A stretch of DNA of 64,000 nucleotides from Prochlorococcus sp. scB241_528O2 (GTDB taxonomy: Bacteria; Cyanobacteriota; Cyanobacteriia; PCC-6307; Cyanobiaceae), in the NCBI GenBank assembly GCA_000634115.1, contig JFLJ01000156.1:124001-188000 (forward strand), read 5' to 3'. The notes beneath the pieces were generated by a model. That model was not told where the DNA came from. It saw only the letters and a list, made by a program, of their open reading frames with translations, and did not search any database. Both the position numbers and the translations under genes were made by a program. Positions 44,114-54,819 of this stretch are shown in pieces (within the stretch, counting starts at the first letter, position 1; each line of letters opens with the position of its first letter).

Positions 44114-45109
44114 ATGGCGAATAAAGAAGTAATAGTGGAGGCAAAGGGACAAGATAATACAATTATTATTGAAAAAAATTCAAACCACGATGTCATTCTA
44201 AATTTAGAAAGATATTATTTTTGTGAACTAGAAAAAATATTCAAATCACAAGATTTCATTGACAATCTTCTGACAATGCAAGAATGGATAACTGTCAATT
44301 ACCCAAACATGGCATCATATGGCAAAGCAAATAAATGTCAGTTAGCTTGCCAACGTTTAATTAATTATGCTGTATTGAAGAATCTTAAAGAGATTACTGG
44401 GGTATACAACTCAGCTATTAGTTCTGATATTGCATATGAAACAAATAATGCAATTGTTAATATTGACTCCAAAACCGTCTCAAGCACTGGAAACAAAAAC
44501 GATTTTGAATCATTATTTTTTGGACCTAATCAATCCAGTTTTAAAAATAAAAATATTGGAGTTTCTGGAAATAACTATCCAGGTCTTCCTGTAAATTTTC
44601 AAATGCCAAGTATAGATATTCTAAATAAAAAACCAGTTTTAACTTTCTTTTTGATGCTCAAGTACACCGATAATGGGGAAAAGTTCGATTGGTATTCCCG
44701 TCAAGATAAACCAAATGCGAGATTTATATGTATACCCAATGGGGAACTATCATATTTATTCAAAAATGAGATCATCTCGAATGTCAAAACATATGAATAT
44801 GGAACGGAGTTAAATAAAAATAACAAAAAAGTTGCCAAAACTCTTCCACTTTCTAAAGACTTCAATGATGGGAACTTTATTCCAATAAAAGTTCAAACAA
44901 AAAAAGGGTTTTATAATCTAATTACCAAAGAAACTTGGTTAGAGACTGATATTAAAGGTGGCAAAATATATAAACAAGCAATAAGCACTCACTCATGCAG
45001 AATAGATTTTTTTACTTTAAAAGATAGATATGATTCAAATCAAACATACTGGAAGGGTGTATCAAGTTGGAATATTTTTGATCAAAACCCTTCTAATAAA
45101 TTTTACTAG
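44114..45109 (+). CDS. Putative type II restriction endonuclease partner (PD-(D/E)xK-like)
   Basis: A 331-residue protein whose family I do not recognise. Evidence for a nuclease: residues 104-120 read SDIAYETNNAIVNIDSK. This gives Asp105 followed by Asp118-x-Lys120 at the end of a hydrophobic strand, the spacing and context of a PD-(D/E)xK active site. Position also supports it: it starts on the base after the methyltransferase stop with its own Shine-Dalgarno sequence, as in many two-gene type II systems. The remainder has no membrane segment or helicase/ATPase motif, so a type I or III subunit is unlikely. Cleavage specificity should match the methyltransferase. Alternatives are an unrelated cassette gene or an inactive remnant. 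Confidence 0.65.
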   Translation: MANKEVIVEAKGQDNTIIIEKNSNHDVILNLERYYFCELEKIFKSQDFIDNLLTMQEWITVNYPNMASYGKANKCQLACQRLINYAVLKNLKEITGVYNSAISSDIAYETNNAIVNIDSKTVSSTGNKNDFESLFFGPNQSSFKNKNIGVSGNNYPGLPVNFQMPSIDILNKKPVLTFFLMLKYTDNGEKFDWYSRQDKPNARFICIPNGELSYLFKNEIISNVKTYEYGTELNKNNKKVAKTLPLSKDFNDGNFIPIKVQTKKGFYNLITKETWLETDIKGGKIYKQAISTHSCRIDFFTLKDRYDSNQTYWKGVSSWNIFDQNPSNKFY

Positions 45110-45151
45110 GGTAAAAGTTAAATTGACTAATGATTTTCCGTTATTTGAATA

Positions 45152-47047
45152 TTATTCTACAGTAACACTTTTAGCTAAATTTCTTGGTTGATCTACATCA
45201 AGTCCTCTATGAGCTGCGATATGGTAACTCAATAATTGCAAAGGAATTATGTTAAGTAAAGGTGAAATCCATTCATTGGAGGAAGGAACTTTCATTAAAT
45301 AATCAAAGATTTCTGTGCCATTACATTCAGGAGCTATCCCAATCAAATATGAATCTCTAGCTTTTGCTTCTTGTGCATTACTAATAACTTTATCAAAAAC
45401 TTCACCAGGAGAAGCTATAGAAATTACAGGTACTTTTTTATCTAACAATGCTATTGGCCCATGTTTCATTTCACCAGCTGGATATCCTGCGGCGTGAATA
45501 TAACTAATTTCTTTTAGTTTTAATGCTCCTTCAAGAGCAATGGGATAATTTATACCTCTTCCTAAAAAAATAACATCTTTAATATTAAAAAAGTCATGTG
45601 CAAGCTTTTCTGAGGATTGATCATGTTTTTCTAGAAGATCATCAAGTAAGGGAGGCAGTTTTATAAGTTCTTTTATTAATTTTTCTATTTCATCAGTACT
45701 TTGACTACCTTTAATCTGCGCAAAGTGTATAGCTAATCCATAAAAAGAAAGTAATTGTGCAAAAAAAGTTTTTGTTGCAGCAACTCCAACTTCTATCCCT
45801 GCACAAATATCGATTATGTTTGAAACTTGCCTTCCTATAGAGCTCTCTCTTCTATTGGTTATTGCAATAAGATTAGGTCTAAATTTTTCATCTTTAATTA
45901 CGGACCTCCGTTTGATTTCCATATCAATAGCTGCAATAGTATCAGCAGTTTCTCCAGATTGAGAAACTCCAATTGTTAATGTATTCGGTAGTAGTGGAGG
46001 TGGTGAGTAACGAAATTCGCTAGCATAAAAAACATTTGTAGGAATGCCTGAGAATTGCTCTAATAAAAAGCTACCCACCATGGCAGCGTGCTTACTTGTT
46101 CCACAAGCAATAATTTCAATTCTCTCGATTGAGTCAAAAAACTTTGTATCAAAGGGGTAGTTGATTTGATATTGACCATTTTCTGAATTTTGTATTAAAT
46201 AATTTTTCAACCAATTTTTTGCAGTTTCCGGCTGATCGTATATCTCTTTTAACATGAAATGTTTGAAATTCATCTTATCAATTATTTGCTCTGAGACTTT
46301 TAAGGAAACAGGATTTCGATATTGTCTTTCGTTGTTTGAGTCATATATTTCTATCCCGAGAGGGGTTAATAAAGCTATTTCCTCATCCTCCATAGGCAAA
46401 ATAATATTTGTAAAGTTTGCAATAGCTGGAGTATCACTTGCACAAATAATTTCTCCTTCACCCAAACCAATAATCAAAGGTGCCTGTTTTCTTGCAACTA
46501 CCAGAGAGGTTGGGGCGCCAGTCCATAAAACTGCCAAAGCATAAGATCCTTCTAAATCAGATATTACATTTCTAACAGCTACTAATAATGTTGAACCGTT
46601 ATTCTCAAGTTTCAATTGACTTAATGTATTTAATTCTTTTTGAATTAAATGAGGAATTACCTCCGTGTCTGTATCAGAATTAAAATTTATACCCTCTTTC
46701 TCTAATTTGATTTTTAAATCTTGAAAATTCTCAATAATACCATTCTGAACAACTGCTATTGCTCCTGAACTATCAGTATGAGGATGGGCATTTTTAACTT
46801 CAGGTTTCCCATGAGTAGCCCAACGAGTATGAGCTATACCAACAGTTCCTGGAATATCCTTTTCATTAAGATTAATTCTTAAATTCTTAAGTTTTCCCTC
46901 TGCTTTGTTACAGGTAATAGAATTTGTTTCGGGATTAATTACAGCAATACCAGCAGAATCATATCCTCTATATTCAAGTTTTTCTAAACCATTCATTAAT
47001 AATGGTAAAGCTTTTTTATAACCAGTTACAGCAACTATTCCACACAT
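45152..47047 (-). CDS. glmS: Glutamine-fructose-6-phosphate aminotransferase (isomerizing)
   Basis: Makes glucosamine 6-phosphate for peptidoglycan and lipopolysaccharide. The start is placed so the product begins MCGIVAVTG: Cys2 must become the N-terminal nucleophile after Met removal, which excludes the frame start 6 codons upstream. The resulting 631 residues contain the glutaminase domain (YRGYDSAGIAV, THGKPE) and two SIS sugar-isomerase domains (ACGTSKHAAM, SQSGETADT, GRGINYPIALEGALKLKE). They end with the family's PRNLAKSVTVE. No glmS ribozyme is expected here or seen. Right border of the restriction-modification cassette. Confidence 0.96.
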   Translation of the reverse strand: MCGIVAVTGYKKALPLLMNGLEKLEYRGYDSAGIAVINPETNSITCNKAEGKLKNLRINLNEKDIPGTVGIAHTRWATHGKPEVKNAHPHTDSSGAIAVVQNGIIENFQDLKIKLEKEGINFNSDTDTEVIPHLIQKELNTLSQLKLENNGSTLLVAVRNVISDLEGSYALAVLWTGAPTSLVVARKQAPLIIGLGEGEIICASDTPAIANFTNIILPMEDEEIALLTPLGIEIYDSNNERQYRNPVSLKVSEQIIDKMNFKHFMLKEIYDQPETAKNWLKNYLIQNSENGQYQINYPFDTKFFDSIERIEIIACGTSKHAAMVGSFLLEQFSGIPTNVFYASEFRYSPPPLLPNTLTIGVSQSGETADTIAAIDMEIKRRSVIKDEKFRPNLIAITNRRESSIGRQVSNIIDICAGIEVGVAATKTFFAQLLSFYGLAIHFAQIKGSQSTDEIEKLIKELIKLPPLLDDLLEKHDQSSEKLAHDFFNIKDVIFLGRGINYPIALEGALKLKEISYIHAAGYPAGEMKHGPIALLDKKVPVISIASPGEVFDKVISNAQEAKARDSYLIGIAPECNGTEIFDYLMKVPSSNEWISPLLNIIPLQLLSYHIAAHRGLDVDQPRNLAKSVTVE

Positions 47048-47127
47048 ACAATAATTTTTTTTCAATTATATTGAAAAAAAAAGAGTATTTATAAAATCAT
47101 GGACTGTCTTAAAACTGCACTATAAAT

Positions 47128-47397
<270 letters not shown>

Positions 47398-47400
47398 TTA

Positions 47401-47406
47401 TATAAT
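47401..47406 (+). promoter_or_regulatory. Possible -10 element in the psaC/acpP divergent gap
   Basis: A perfect TATAAT reads on the plus strand about 100 bases before acpP; the overlapping minus strand reads TATTAT toward psaC, 30-40 bases before its start codon. No -35 hexamer at 16-18 bases is clear on either strand, so this is only a candidate. Confidence 0.3.
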
Positions 47407-47506
47407 ACTATTGTCTTACAAAGAAATTAAAAAAATTAAGATATGCTTCACTCTTGTTAACTCTAGGGCATAAAATCTTATAGATAATTAGTAAATTCCA
47501 TAAACT

Positions 47507-47746
47507 ATGTCACAAGAAATCCTCGAAAAAGTCTGTTCCATTGTTTCAGAGCAATTAAGTGTTGAATCAGGAGAAGTAAAAGCAGATTCAAATTTCCAAA
47601 ATGATTTGGGAGCAGATTCTCTAGATACCGTTGAATTAGTAATGGCTCTAGAAGAAGCATTTGATATTGAAATTCCTGATGAAGCGGCGGAAGGTATCGC
47701 AACAGTTGGCGATGCAGTTAAATTCATCGAAGAAAAAAAAGGTTAA
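47507..47746 (+). CDS. acpP: Acyl carrier protein
   Basis: Carries growing acyl chains for fatty acid synthesis. The 79-residue acidic helical protein has the phosphopantetheine site [18 protein letters not shown], with Ser39 (approximately), and the usual length. It is followed after 6 bases by fabF on the same strand, the common acpP-fabF pair, so both are expected on one transcript. Confidence 0.98.
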   Translation: MSQEILEKVCSIVSEQLSVESGEVKADSNFQNDLGADSLDTVELVMALEEAFDIEIPDEAAEGIATVGDAVKFIEEKKG

Positions 47747-47752
47747 TCAAGG

Positions 47753-48997
47753 ATGTCAAATTTCCATCGAGTAGTTGTTACTGGTATAGGAGCAGTAACT
47801 CCAATTGGTAACAACATTGATGAATATTTACTAAGTCTTCAAAATGGAGTTAATGGGGTCTCAGATATTACTCTCTTTGATCCTGAGCAACATCCTTGTA
47901 AATTTGCAGCAGAAGTTAAAAATCTTCAATCTGAAAATTTTCTTGAAGCTAAAGAATCAAAAAGGTGGGATCGTTTTTCACAATTTGGAGTTATTGCAGC
48001 AAAGCAAGCCTTTAGTGATTCTGGGCTAGAAATTACTGAAGCTAATGCATCAAGAATTGGAGTAATTATTGGCTCTGGTGTTGGAGGCTTACTAACCATG
48101 GAAAGTCAAGCCCAAATACTTAGTCATAAAGGGCCAAAAAGAGTAAGTCCATTTACAGTCCCAATGATGATTCCAAACATGGCAACTGGACTAGCCGCCA
48201 TAGCTCTAGGTGCAAAAGGGCCAAGTTCCTCTGTTTCCACAGCTTGCGCTGCTGGTTCTAATGCAATTGGTGATTCATTCAGATTACTCCAACTTGGCAA
48301 GGCAGATGCAATGATCTGCGGAGGCGCAGAAGCAAGTATTACTCCTCTTGGAGTAGCTGGTTTTGCCAGTGCAAAAGCTCTTTCTTTCAGAAATGAAAGT
48401 CCCCAAACGGCAAGTAGACCTTTTGATGCAGAAAGAGATGGATTTGTTATTGGAGAGGGATCTGGAATCCTTGTCTTAGAAACTTTAGAAAATGCACAAA
48501 AAAGGGATGCGCGAATTTATGCCGAAATTATTGGATATGGAACAACTTGTGATGCTCATCACATTACTGCTCCCTCTCCAGGCGGGGTTGGAGGCGCAGA
48601 GGCTATCAAACTAGCAATTGAAGACAGCTCTTTGAGTCTTGAAAAAGTTGATTACATTAATGCTCATGGAACGAGTACATCTGCTAATGACAAAAATGAA
48701 ACTTCTGCAATTAAATCAATATTTAGAGACAGATCTTACCTCATTCCTGTAAGCTCTACTAAGTCGATGACTGGTCATCTCTTAGGAGGTTCAGGAGGTA
48801 TAGAAGCTGTAGCTTGTATACTTTCTTTGACACATAATTTTATCCCTCCTACAATTAACTACGTCAATCCAGATCCTGATTGTGATCTTGATTATGTACC
48901 AAATAATGCAAGAGAAACTCAAGTAGGAGTTGCTCTTTCTAATTCCTTCGGATTTGGAGGTCATAATGTTTGCCTTGCTTTCAGCAAAATGAATTAA
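47753..48997 (+). CDS. fabF: 3-oxoacyl-[acyl-carrier-protein] synthase II
   Basis: Condensing enzyme extending acyl-ACP with malonyl-ACP. The 414-residue thiolase-fold protein has the nucleophile Cys in [15 protein letters not shown], the first catalytic His in [15 protein letters not shown], the second in [16 protein letters not shown], and the C-terminal [15 protein letters not shown]. Length and motifs are standard for KAS II. Its own ATG follows acpP by 6 bases. Confidence 0.98.
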   Translation: MSNFHRVVVTGIGAVTPIGNNIDEYLLSLQNGVNGVSDITLFDPEQHPCKFAAEVKNLQSENFLEAKESKRWDRFSQFGVIAAKQAFSDSGLEITEANASRIGVIIGSGVGGLLTMESQAQILSHKGPKRVSPFTVPMMIPNMATGLAAIALGAKGPSSSVSTACAAGSNAIGDSFRLLQLGKADAMICGGAEASITPLGVAGFASAKALSFRNESPQTASRPFDAERDGFVIGEGSGILVLETLENAQKRDARIYAEIIGYGTTCDAHHITAPSPGGVGGAEAIKLAIEDSSLSLEKVDYINAHGTSTSANDKNETSAIKSIFRDRSYLIPVSSTKSMTGHLLGGSGGIEAVACILSLTHNFIPPTINYVNPDPDCDLDYVPNNARETQVGVALSNSFGFGGHNVCLAFSKMN

Positions 48998-49040
48998 CGA
49001 CAACCAATTCTGTATTTCCAACTTATCTCGTTTTAAAAAA

Positions 49041-51047
49041 ATGGTCGCGGCATCTGTTTCATTAGAATCACTTTGTGTAAATAGTATAAGAATGCTTGCT
49101 GTAGATGCAGTAAATAAATCTAATAGTGGACATCCTGGTTTACCAATGGGATGTGCTCCAATGGGTTATGCACTATGGCAAAACATACTTAATCACAATC
49201 CCAATAATCCAAAATGGTTTAACAGAGATCGTTTTGTACTATCTGCTGGTCATGGCTGTATGTTGTTATATTCTTTGCTTCATCTGACAGGATACAAATC
49301 AGTTTCCATTGAAGATATTAAAGAATTTAGGCAATGGGGATCAAAAACCCCTGGGCATCCAGAAACTTTCGAAACTGAAGGGGTTGAAGTTACAGCTGGG
49401 CCCCTCGGCGCAGGAATTTCTAATGCAGTTGGTTTAGCAATAGCTGAAACTCACTTAGCAGCTAAATTCAATAAGCCTGATTGCAATATCGTTGATCATT
49501 ACACTTACGTCATAATGGGTGATGGCTGTAATCAAGAAGGTATTGCGTCAGAGGCATGCTCATTAGCTGGACATCTTAAACTCGGAAAGTTAATTGCACT
49601 CTATGATGATAATCAAATTACAATTGATGGCCGTACCGATGTTTCTTTTACTGAAGATGTTTTAAAAAGATATGAAGCTTATGGATGGCATGTTCAACAT
49701 GTAGAAGATGGAAATCATGATGTTAGAGGAATAACTGAAGCTATAGAAAAAGCAAAATTAATTACAGATAAACCCTCAATAATAAAAATTTCTACAACCA
49801 TAGGATATGGATCTCCTAATAAATCAGATACTGCCGGGATTCATGGGGCAGCAGTCGGAGAGGAAGAAGCTTCTCTAACCAGAGAGTTTTTAAATTGGGA
49901 ATATCCTCCATTTGAAATTCCAAATGAAGTATATGAACATTTTAGAAAATCAATAAGTAAAGGTGAAGATTTAGAGAAAAAATGGGATTCTAAATTTGAA
50001 GAATATCAGAAAAAATATCCTTCTGAAGGCGCTGAGTTAAAAAGAATGTTAACAGGCCAATTACCTGAGAATTGGGACTCAGATCTCCCCTCTTATTCGC
50101 CTGATGATAAAGGTTTAGCCACCAGAAAACATTCACAAATATGTTTAGGTGCCCTTGGTCCTAACCTACCTGAATTAATAGGTGGATCAGCAGATTTAAC
50201 TCACTCTAACTACACGGATATCAAAGGAGAAACTGGATCATTCCAAGCATCTAGCCCTGAAAAAAGATATTTACATTTTGGTGTACGAGAGCATGCAATG
50301 GCAGCCGTTCTTAATGGCATTGCCTATCACAATAGTGGTCTCATACCTTATGGTGGAACCTTCCTTGTTTTCGCAGATTATATGAGAGGTTCAATGAGGC
50401 TTTCAGCACTTAGCGAATTAGGAGTTATTTATGTATTAACCCATGATTCAATTGGTGTGGGTGAAGATGGTCCAACACATCAACCTATTGAAACTATCCC
50501 TTCTCTTCGCGCAATGCCTAACATGCTAGTTTTCAGACCTGGAGATGGTAACGAAACTAGCGGAGCTTATAAGCTTGCGATTCAAAATCGAAAAAGACCT
50601 TCTGCTCTTTGTTTAAGTAGACAAGGTATGCCTAATCAAGAAAATACTTCAATTGATAAAGTTGCATTAGGAGGATACATAGTTTCTGATTGCGAAGGAA
50701 CACCAGATTTAATATTTATTGGTACTGGAAGTGAACTAAATCTTTGCATTGAAGCAAGTAAGGAGATTTCAAACTTGGGTAAAAAAACTAGAGTTGTCTC
50801 TATGCCTTGTGTAGAACTATTCGAAGAACAAGAGCAATCTTATAAGGAAAGTGTTTTACCTAGTAGTGTTACTAAAAGGGTTGTAGTAGAAGCTGCCCAT
50901 TCATTTGGTTGGCATAAATATACAGGTTTTGACGGGATTTGTATTACTATGGATAGGTTTGGGGCCTCAGCACCAGGTGGAGAATGTATGAAAAATTTTG
51001 GATTTACAGTCGAAAATGTGGTAAGTAAGACAAAAGAAATTTTATAA
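49041..51047 (+). CDS. tkt: Transketolase
   Basis: Thiamine-diphosphate enzyme of the Calvin cycle and pentose phosphate pathway. The 668-residue protein has [21 protein letters not shown] at the N-terminus, the ThDP motif [34 protein letters not shown] (about 153-186, with GDG and the closing NN-type DDN), and [15 protein letters not shown] with the Glu activator. [19 protein letters not shown] and the C-terminal domain follow. Interesting in context because thiC, the thiamine pyrimidine synthase, lies convergent right beside it (8-base gap), though this may be coincidence. Confidence 0.98.
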   Translation: MVAASVSLESLCVNSIRMLAVDAVNKSNSGHPGLPMGCAPMGYALWQNILNHNPNNPKWFNRDRFVLSAGHGCMLLYSLLHLTGYKSVSIEDIKEFRQWGSKTPGHPETFETEGVEVTAGPLGAGISNAVGLAIAETHLAAKFNKPDCNIVDHYTYVIMGDGCNQEGIASEACSLAGHLKLGKLIALYDDNQITIDGRTDVSFTEDVLKRYEAYGWHVQHVEDGNHDVRGITEAIEKAKLITDKPSIIKISTTIGYGSPNKSDTAGIHGAAVGEEEASLTREFLNWEYPPFEIPNEVYEHFRKSISKGEDLEKKWDSKFEEYQKKYPSEGAELKRMLTGQLPENWDSDLPSYSPDDKGLATRKHSQICLGALGPNLPELIGGSADLTHSNYTDIKGETGSFQASSPEKRYLHFGVREHAMAAVLNGIAYHNSGLIPYGGTFLVFADYMRGSMRLSALSELGVIYVLTHDSIGVGEDGPTHQPIETIPSLRAMPNMLVFRPGDGNETSGAYKLAIQNRKRPSALCLSRQGMPNQENTSIDKVALGGYIVSDCEGTPDLIFIGTGSELNLCIEASKEISNLGKKTRVVSMPCVELFEEQEQSYKESVLPSSVTKRVVVEAAHSFGWHKYTGFDGICITMDRFGASAPGGECMKNFGFTVENVVSKTKEIL

Positions 51048-51055
51048 GTATTAAT

Positions 51056-52435
51056 TTATTGCTGTTGCACTGAGGTATTGCATTCTTCAAGTTTATCTTT
51101 TAGTTGATCGAGAGATTCATCAGAAATTTTTGAATTCATTGGACAATGCTTAGGTCCACACATTGAGCAAAATTCTGCTTTTTTAAATATTTCTTCAGGT
51201 AGTGTCTCATCATGGTATTGCTTTGCCCTTTCTGGATCTAATGAAAGTTCAAATTGTTTATTCCAATCAAAGTTATACCTTGCGTGACTAAGTTCGTCAT
51301 CTCTATCACGAGCTCCAGCTCTATGTCTGGCTATATCAGCAGCATGAGCAGCTATCTTATAAGCAATTAATCCTTCTCGTACATCTTCTGCATTGGGAAG
51401 ACCTAAATGTTCTTTTGGAGTTACATAACATAACATAGAAGTCCCATACCAACCGGCCATAGCGGCTCCAATAGCACTTGAAATATGGTCATAACCAGGG
51501 GATATATCTGTTACTAATGGGCCAAGTACATAAAAAGGAGCTTCAGAGCATTCCTCCATTTGCTTTCTCACATTAAACTCAATTTGATCCATAGGTACAT
51601 GACCAGGGCCTTCAACCATCACTTGAACATTATGTTCCCATGCCCTTCTAGTAAGTTCTCCTAAGGTCTTCAATTCAGCCAACTGAGCATCATCAGAAGC
51701 ATCATGCAAGCAACCAGGTCTAAGTGAATCACCTAAAGAAAAGGTACAATCATATTTCTTAAAAATCTCACAAATATCATCAAACCTTGTATATAGAGGA
51801 TTTTGCTTAAAATGATGCAACATCCATTGAGCTAAAATCCCCCCCCCTCTACTTACAATTCCAGTAATTCTCCCTTTGACTTTTGGCAAATGCTCTATTA
51901 ATAGTCCAGCATGAATTGTTTGATAATCGACGCCTTGCTGACAATGTTTTTCAATAATATGAAGAAAATCATCTTCAGTTAGTCTATCTATTGAGCCATG
52001 TACACTTTCTAAAGCTTGATAAACAGGAACAGTTCCTATGGGAACCGGAGATTCATGAATAATTGCTTGCCTAACTTCATCTAAATTGACTCCCCCGGTT
52101 GAAAGATCCATAACCGTATCAGCCCCATATTTAACGGCTAGCTTAAGCTTCTCTACCTCTTCATTAATATCACTCGCATTAGGGGAAGCACCAATATTTG
52201 CATTTACTTTACATCTAGAAGCAATACCTATTGACATTGGCTCAAGATTCAAATGATTAATATTAGCTGGAATGATTAATCTTCCTCTAGCCACTTCTTC
52301 CATTATTAAAGAGGCAGGAAGATTTTCTTTTTTAGCCACAAAATCCATTTCTTCAGTAATATGTCCGTTTCTTGCAAAATTCATCTGTGTTACATTGCCT
52401 TTTCCAAGACGAGGCTGAATCCAGGAACTTCTCAT
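51056..52435 (-). CDS. thiC: Phosphomethylpyrimidine synthase
   Basis: Radical-SAM enzyme converting AIR to HMP-P, the thiamine pyrimidine. The 459-residue protein has [47 protein letters not shown], and the C-terminal 4Fe-4S motif [11 protein letters not shown] near residue 430. Regulation is visible: a TPP riboswitch precedes it (see next entry). Its substrate AIR is the product of PurM, also encoded in this window. Convergent with tkt, a thiamine-diphosphate user. Confidence 0.98.
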   Translation of the reverse strand: MRSSWIQPRLGKGNVTQMNFARNGHITEEMDFVAKKENLPASLIMEEVARGRLIIPANINHLNLEPMSIGIASRCKVNANIGASPNASDINEEVEKLKLAVKYGADTVMDLSTGGVNLDEVRQAIIHESPVPIGTVPVYQALESVHGSIDRLTEDDFLHIIEKHCQQGVDYQTIHAGLLIEHLPKVKGRITGIVSRGGGILAQWMLHHFKQNPLYTRFDDICEIFKKYDCTFSLGDSLRPGCLHDASDDAQLAELKTLGELTRRAWEHNVQVMVEGPGHVPMDQIEFNVRKQMEECSEAPFYVLGPLVTDISPGYDHISSAIGAAMAGWYGTSMLCYVTPKEHLGLPNAEDVREGLIAYKIAAHAADIARHRAGARDRDDELSHARYNFDWNKQFELSLDPERAKQYHDETLPEEIFKKAEFCSMCGPKHCPMNSKISDESLDQLKDKLEECNTSVQQQ

Positions 52436-52481
52436 AACTTACAAATTGATAAATATGTTATTACTAAAGTTTGATCAAATT

Positions 52482-52564
52482 TCCACTTCCCTGTATCAGG
52501 ATTAATGATTCAGGTTCAAAGGGTATGATCTCAGCCAAGTTAAATTCCCAGCACCCCTAGTATT
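52482..52564 (-). promoter_or_regulatory. TPP riboswitch (THI element) upstream of thiC
   Basis: On the minus strand the leader reads CTAGGGGTGCTG, then GGCTGAGATCATACCC, TTTGAACCTGA, and closes with CAGGGAAGTGG, matching the conserved core of the thiamine pyrophosphate aptamer (GGGGTGC...CTGAGA...ACCCTTTGAACCTGA...AGGGAAG). It lies about 47 bases upstream of the thiC ATG (52435). A short expression platform with no strong terminator stem suggests control of translation start rather than transcription, which is an inference. Confidence 0.93.
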
Positions 52565-52630
52565 TATTTTATTAATAGCTCTTTTATAAAAAATAGTCAT
52601 CAAATATTGCGTAAAAATATATAAAAAATT

Positions 52631-52846
52631 TTATTTATCTTTTTGATAAGACTTTATCTTTTTTAAAATATTTTTTCTATCCAACTTTCTTCTTAAATCT
52701 TTCTCCAACATAATTGAGATGCCCATTAAACCTACAGGTAAATAAAAAATTTTTTTAGTATTGTTCCTAAATATTAAGCCAGCAAGGGATATAAAGATCA
52801 TGAAAGGAGCTACAAAAGACAACATCAATCTTTTATTAATTTTCAT
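52631..52846 (-). CDS. Small membrane protein, function unknown
   Basis: A 71-residue protein with two predicted membrane helices (LMLSFVAPFMIFISLAGLIF at about 7-26 and FYLPVGLMGISIMLEKDL at about 34-50) and a strongly basic C-terminal tail (RRKLDRKNILKKIKSYQKDK). Size and topology recall cyanobacteria-specific DUF3188-type proteins, but I cannot confirm that. Its start overlaps the end of the M20 peptidase gene by 4 bases, so it is translationally coupled to it. Confidence 0.65.
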   Translation of the reverse strand: MKINKRLMLSFVAPFMIFISLAGLIFRNNTKKIFYLPVGLMGISIMLEKDLRRKLDRKNILKKIKSYQKDK

Positions 52847-54027
52847 TTATCAACTGTATTAATCTTTTTATTGTTTAATTTTACTATGGATTCAGTTAAA
52901 ACTTTAATTCCAACAGCAATAGCTCCTTCATCTGGATCAAATTTAGAACTATGTAGCGGAGCACATCCATTTGAACTGGAAACACCTAGTCTAAACATAG
53001 CTCCAGGAATCTCTTTCAAGAACTCAGCGAAATCTTCAGCACCTAATGATGGTTTTTGTAATTCGATAACATTTTCTTGACCCAAAACCTTAATTCCAGA
53101 ATCTCTGAGGACTCTATTAATTTCAAAATTATTATTCACTGGTGGAGTAATTTCTCTAAATAATACTTTTACATCAGCTCCGCAACTAGTCGCTAGAGAA
53201 GAAATATTTTCACTGAGCCAATTACCAATATTATTAAATAATTTAAGATTTGTGCATCTAACTGTACCAATTAAATTAACCTTTTCTGCAAGAACATTAA
53301 ATGCATTGCCACCATTAATTTTACCGAAAGTTATTACTACAGGATCTAAAGGATCTAACTTCCGTGTTATTAATTCTTGAATTCCCGAAATAACTTTAGA
53401 GGCAGCCCAAATAGCATCAACTCCTTCATGAGGTCGAGCACCATGGCCTGATTTTCCTTTAATCTCTATCTTTAGTTCTCCGGCAGCTGCGGTTAGACTT
53501 CCCTCCTTAATTCCAATAGTCCCTACAGATAAATCAGGGTAGACATGAACGCCCAAAATATGGGTTAAGCCATTAGTTGCACCATCCTTAATCATCCATC
53601 TAGCTCCACTCGCAATTTCTTCAGCAGGCTGAAAAATTATCCTAGTCCCAAAATTAAGTTTTAAATCCTTCACAATTTTTGCTACACCCAAACCAATCGA
53701 TATGTGCAAATCATGACCACAAGCATGCATAACACCATCTACTTTTGAAGAAAAACTTAATTTAGTTTCCTCAAATATTGGTAAAGCATCCATATCTACT
53801 CTTATGCCTATAATCCCTTTTTCTGTAGGACCAAAATCAGCTATAACTCCAGTTCTACCTACAGATTCTGTGACAGTCCAACCAATATTTCTTAAATAAC
53901 CACTTATCAAAATTGCTGTTTGATTTTCACGTCCACTTAATTCGGGGTGTGCATGGATATGTCTTCTTAAATTAATTAATTCATCATTCAACGAATCAAT
54001 TTTTTTTAAAAACTGATCTCTATTCAT
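52843..54027 (-). CDS. M20-family amidohydrolase / peptidase
   Basis: Zinc/manganese hydrolase of 394 residues resembling hippurate hydrolase, IAA-amino acid hydrolase and N-acyl-amino-acid deacylases (M20D). It has RRHIHAHPELSGRENQT, the metal-ligand motif VMHACGHDLHISIGLG, PAEEIASGARWMIKDGA with the catalytic Glu, and a C-terminal SLGAEDFAEF. The dimerisation domain (about 185-300) is intact. Substrate is unknown. It sits in a minus-strand run ruvB-TPR-M20-small membrane protein with gaps of -14, 3 and -4 bases. Confidence 0.9.
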   Translation of the reverse strand: MNRDQFLKKIDSLNDELINLRRHIHAHPELSGRENQTAILISGYLRNIGWTVTESVGRTGVIADFGPTEKGIIGIRVDMDALPIFEETKLSFSSKVDGVMHACGHDLHISIGLGVAKIVKDLKLNFGTRIIFQPAEEIASGARWMIKDGATNGLTHILGVHVYPDLSVGTIGIKEGSLTAAAGELKIEIKGKSGHGARPHEGVDAIWAASKVISGIQELITRKLDPLDPVVITFGKINGGNAFNVLAEKVNLIGTVRCTNLKLFNNIGNWLSENISSLATSCGADVKVLFREITPPVNNNFEINRVLRDSGIKVLGQENVIELQKPSLGAEDFAEFLKEIPGAMFRLGVSSSNGCAPLHSSKFDPDEGAIAVGIKVLTESIVKLNNKKINTVDK

Positions 54028-54030
54028 TAC

Positions 54031-54819
54031 TTATTTTAAATCAATAAATTTCATTAAATCTTTAGTTGGTTGTGGAGGCCATCTTCTTACTTTTATTAAC
54101 CACTCCTCATCACTATACCTAGGATCTAATTCAGTTACTGCTAACCAATTACTCTCTGCTTTACCAGATTCACCCTTCGACCAACTCAAAGCTGTTAAAG
54201 CTGCCCTGGCATCTGCGAAAGTTGGATAACGTCTAATTAATTTTTTTAATTCTTTTTCAGATTCATCGATACTTCCTAACTGGTAATCTACTAAAGCCAT
54301 ACTTGACCTTGCCATAGCAAAACCTGGATTATATAAAGCAGCTTTTGAAAATAAATCTCTTGCTTTTTCCCATTGTGAGGTAGAACCTTCAACATTAGCA
54401 AGATTATATAATGCAGAGAAATTTCTACTATCTTGCGAAATAACAAACATATAATCTTTCTTCGCCTGCGACCATAGACCTAATGTTTCCTCTGCTATAC
54501 CTCTATTAATGTAAGGATCTATTTCGCTAGGATTCAGGCTTATTGCATTATTTTGGTCATCTATTGATCCTTCTACATCTCCAATGATAAGTCTTACATT
54601 TCCTCTATTGCTAAACCCTGCAGCATCATCAGGATAGTAATCGAGATAGCTATTCCATTCTTGTAAAGCAAGATTAAATTTACCTGATGAAGCTAAATCT
54701 AATGCTTTCTTAAAAAAATCCTCTCTCGAAGCTAATGAATAGCATGGCGCAATATAAAAAATATTGGCAAAAACAAAAATTAATATCAAACATAGCTTTA
54801 CTTTTTTAAAAGTTATCAT
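54031..54819 (-). CDS. Secreted/lumenal TPR-repeat protein
   Basis: A 262-residue protein starting with a hydrophobic signal-type segment ([20 protein letters not shown], about residues 9-28), followed by tandem tetratricopeptide-like helices. Clear repeats include [28 protein letters not shown] and [25 protein letters not shown] (starting near residues 50 and 85), ending in a Trp/Pro-rich stretch. The protein is probably exported to the thylakoid lumen or periplasm and serves as a protein-binding scaffold. Its start overlaps the 3' end of ruvB by 14 bases. Confidence 0.85.
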   Translation of the reverse strand: MITFKKVKLCLILIFVFANIFYIAPCYSLASREDFFKKALDLASSGKFNLALQEWNSYLDYYPDDAAGFSNRGNVRLIIGDVEGSIDDQNNAISLNPSEIDPYINRGIAEETLGLWSQAKKDYMFVISQDSRNFSALYNLANVEGSTSQWEKARDLFSKAALYNPGFAMARSSMALVDYQLGSIDESEKELKKLIRRYPTFADARAALTALSWSKGESGKAESNWLAVTELDPRYSDEEWLIKVRRWPPQPTKDLMKFIDLK

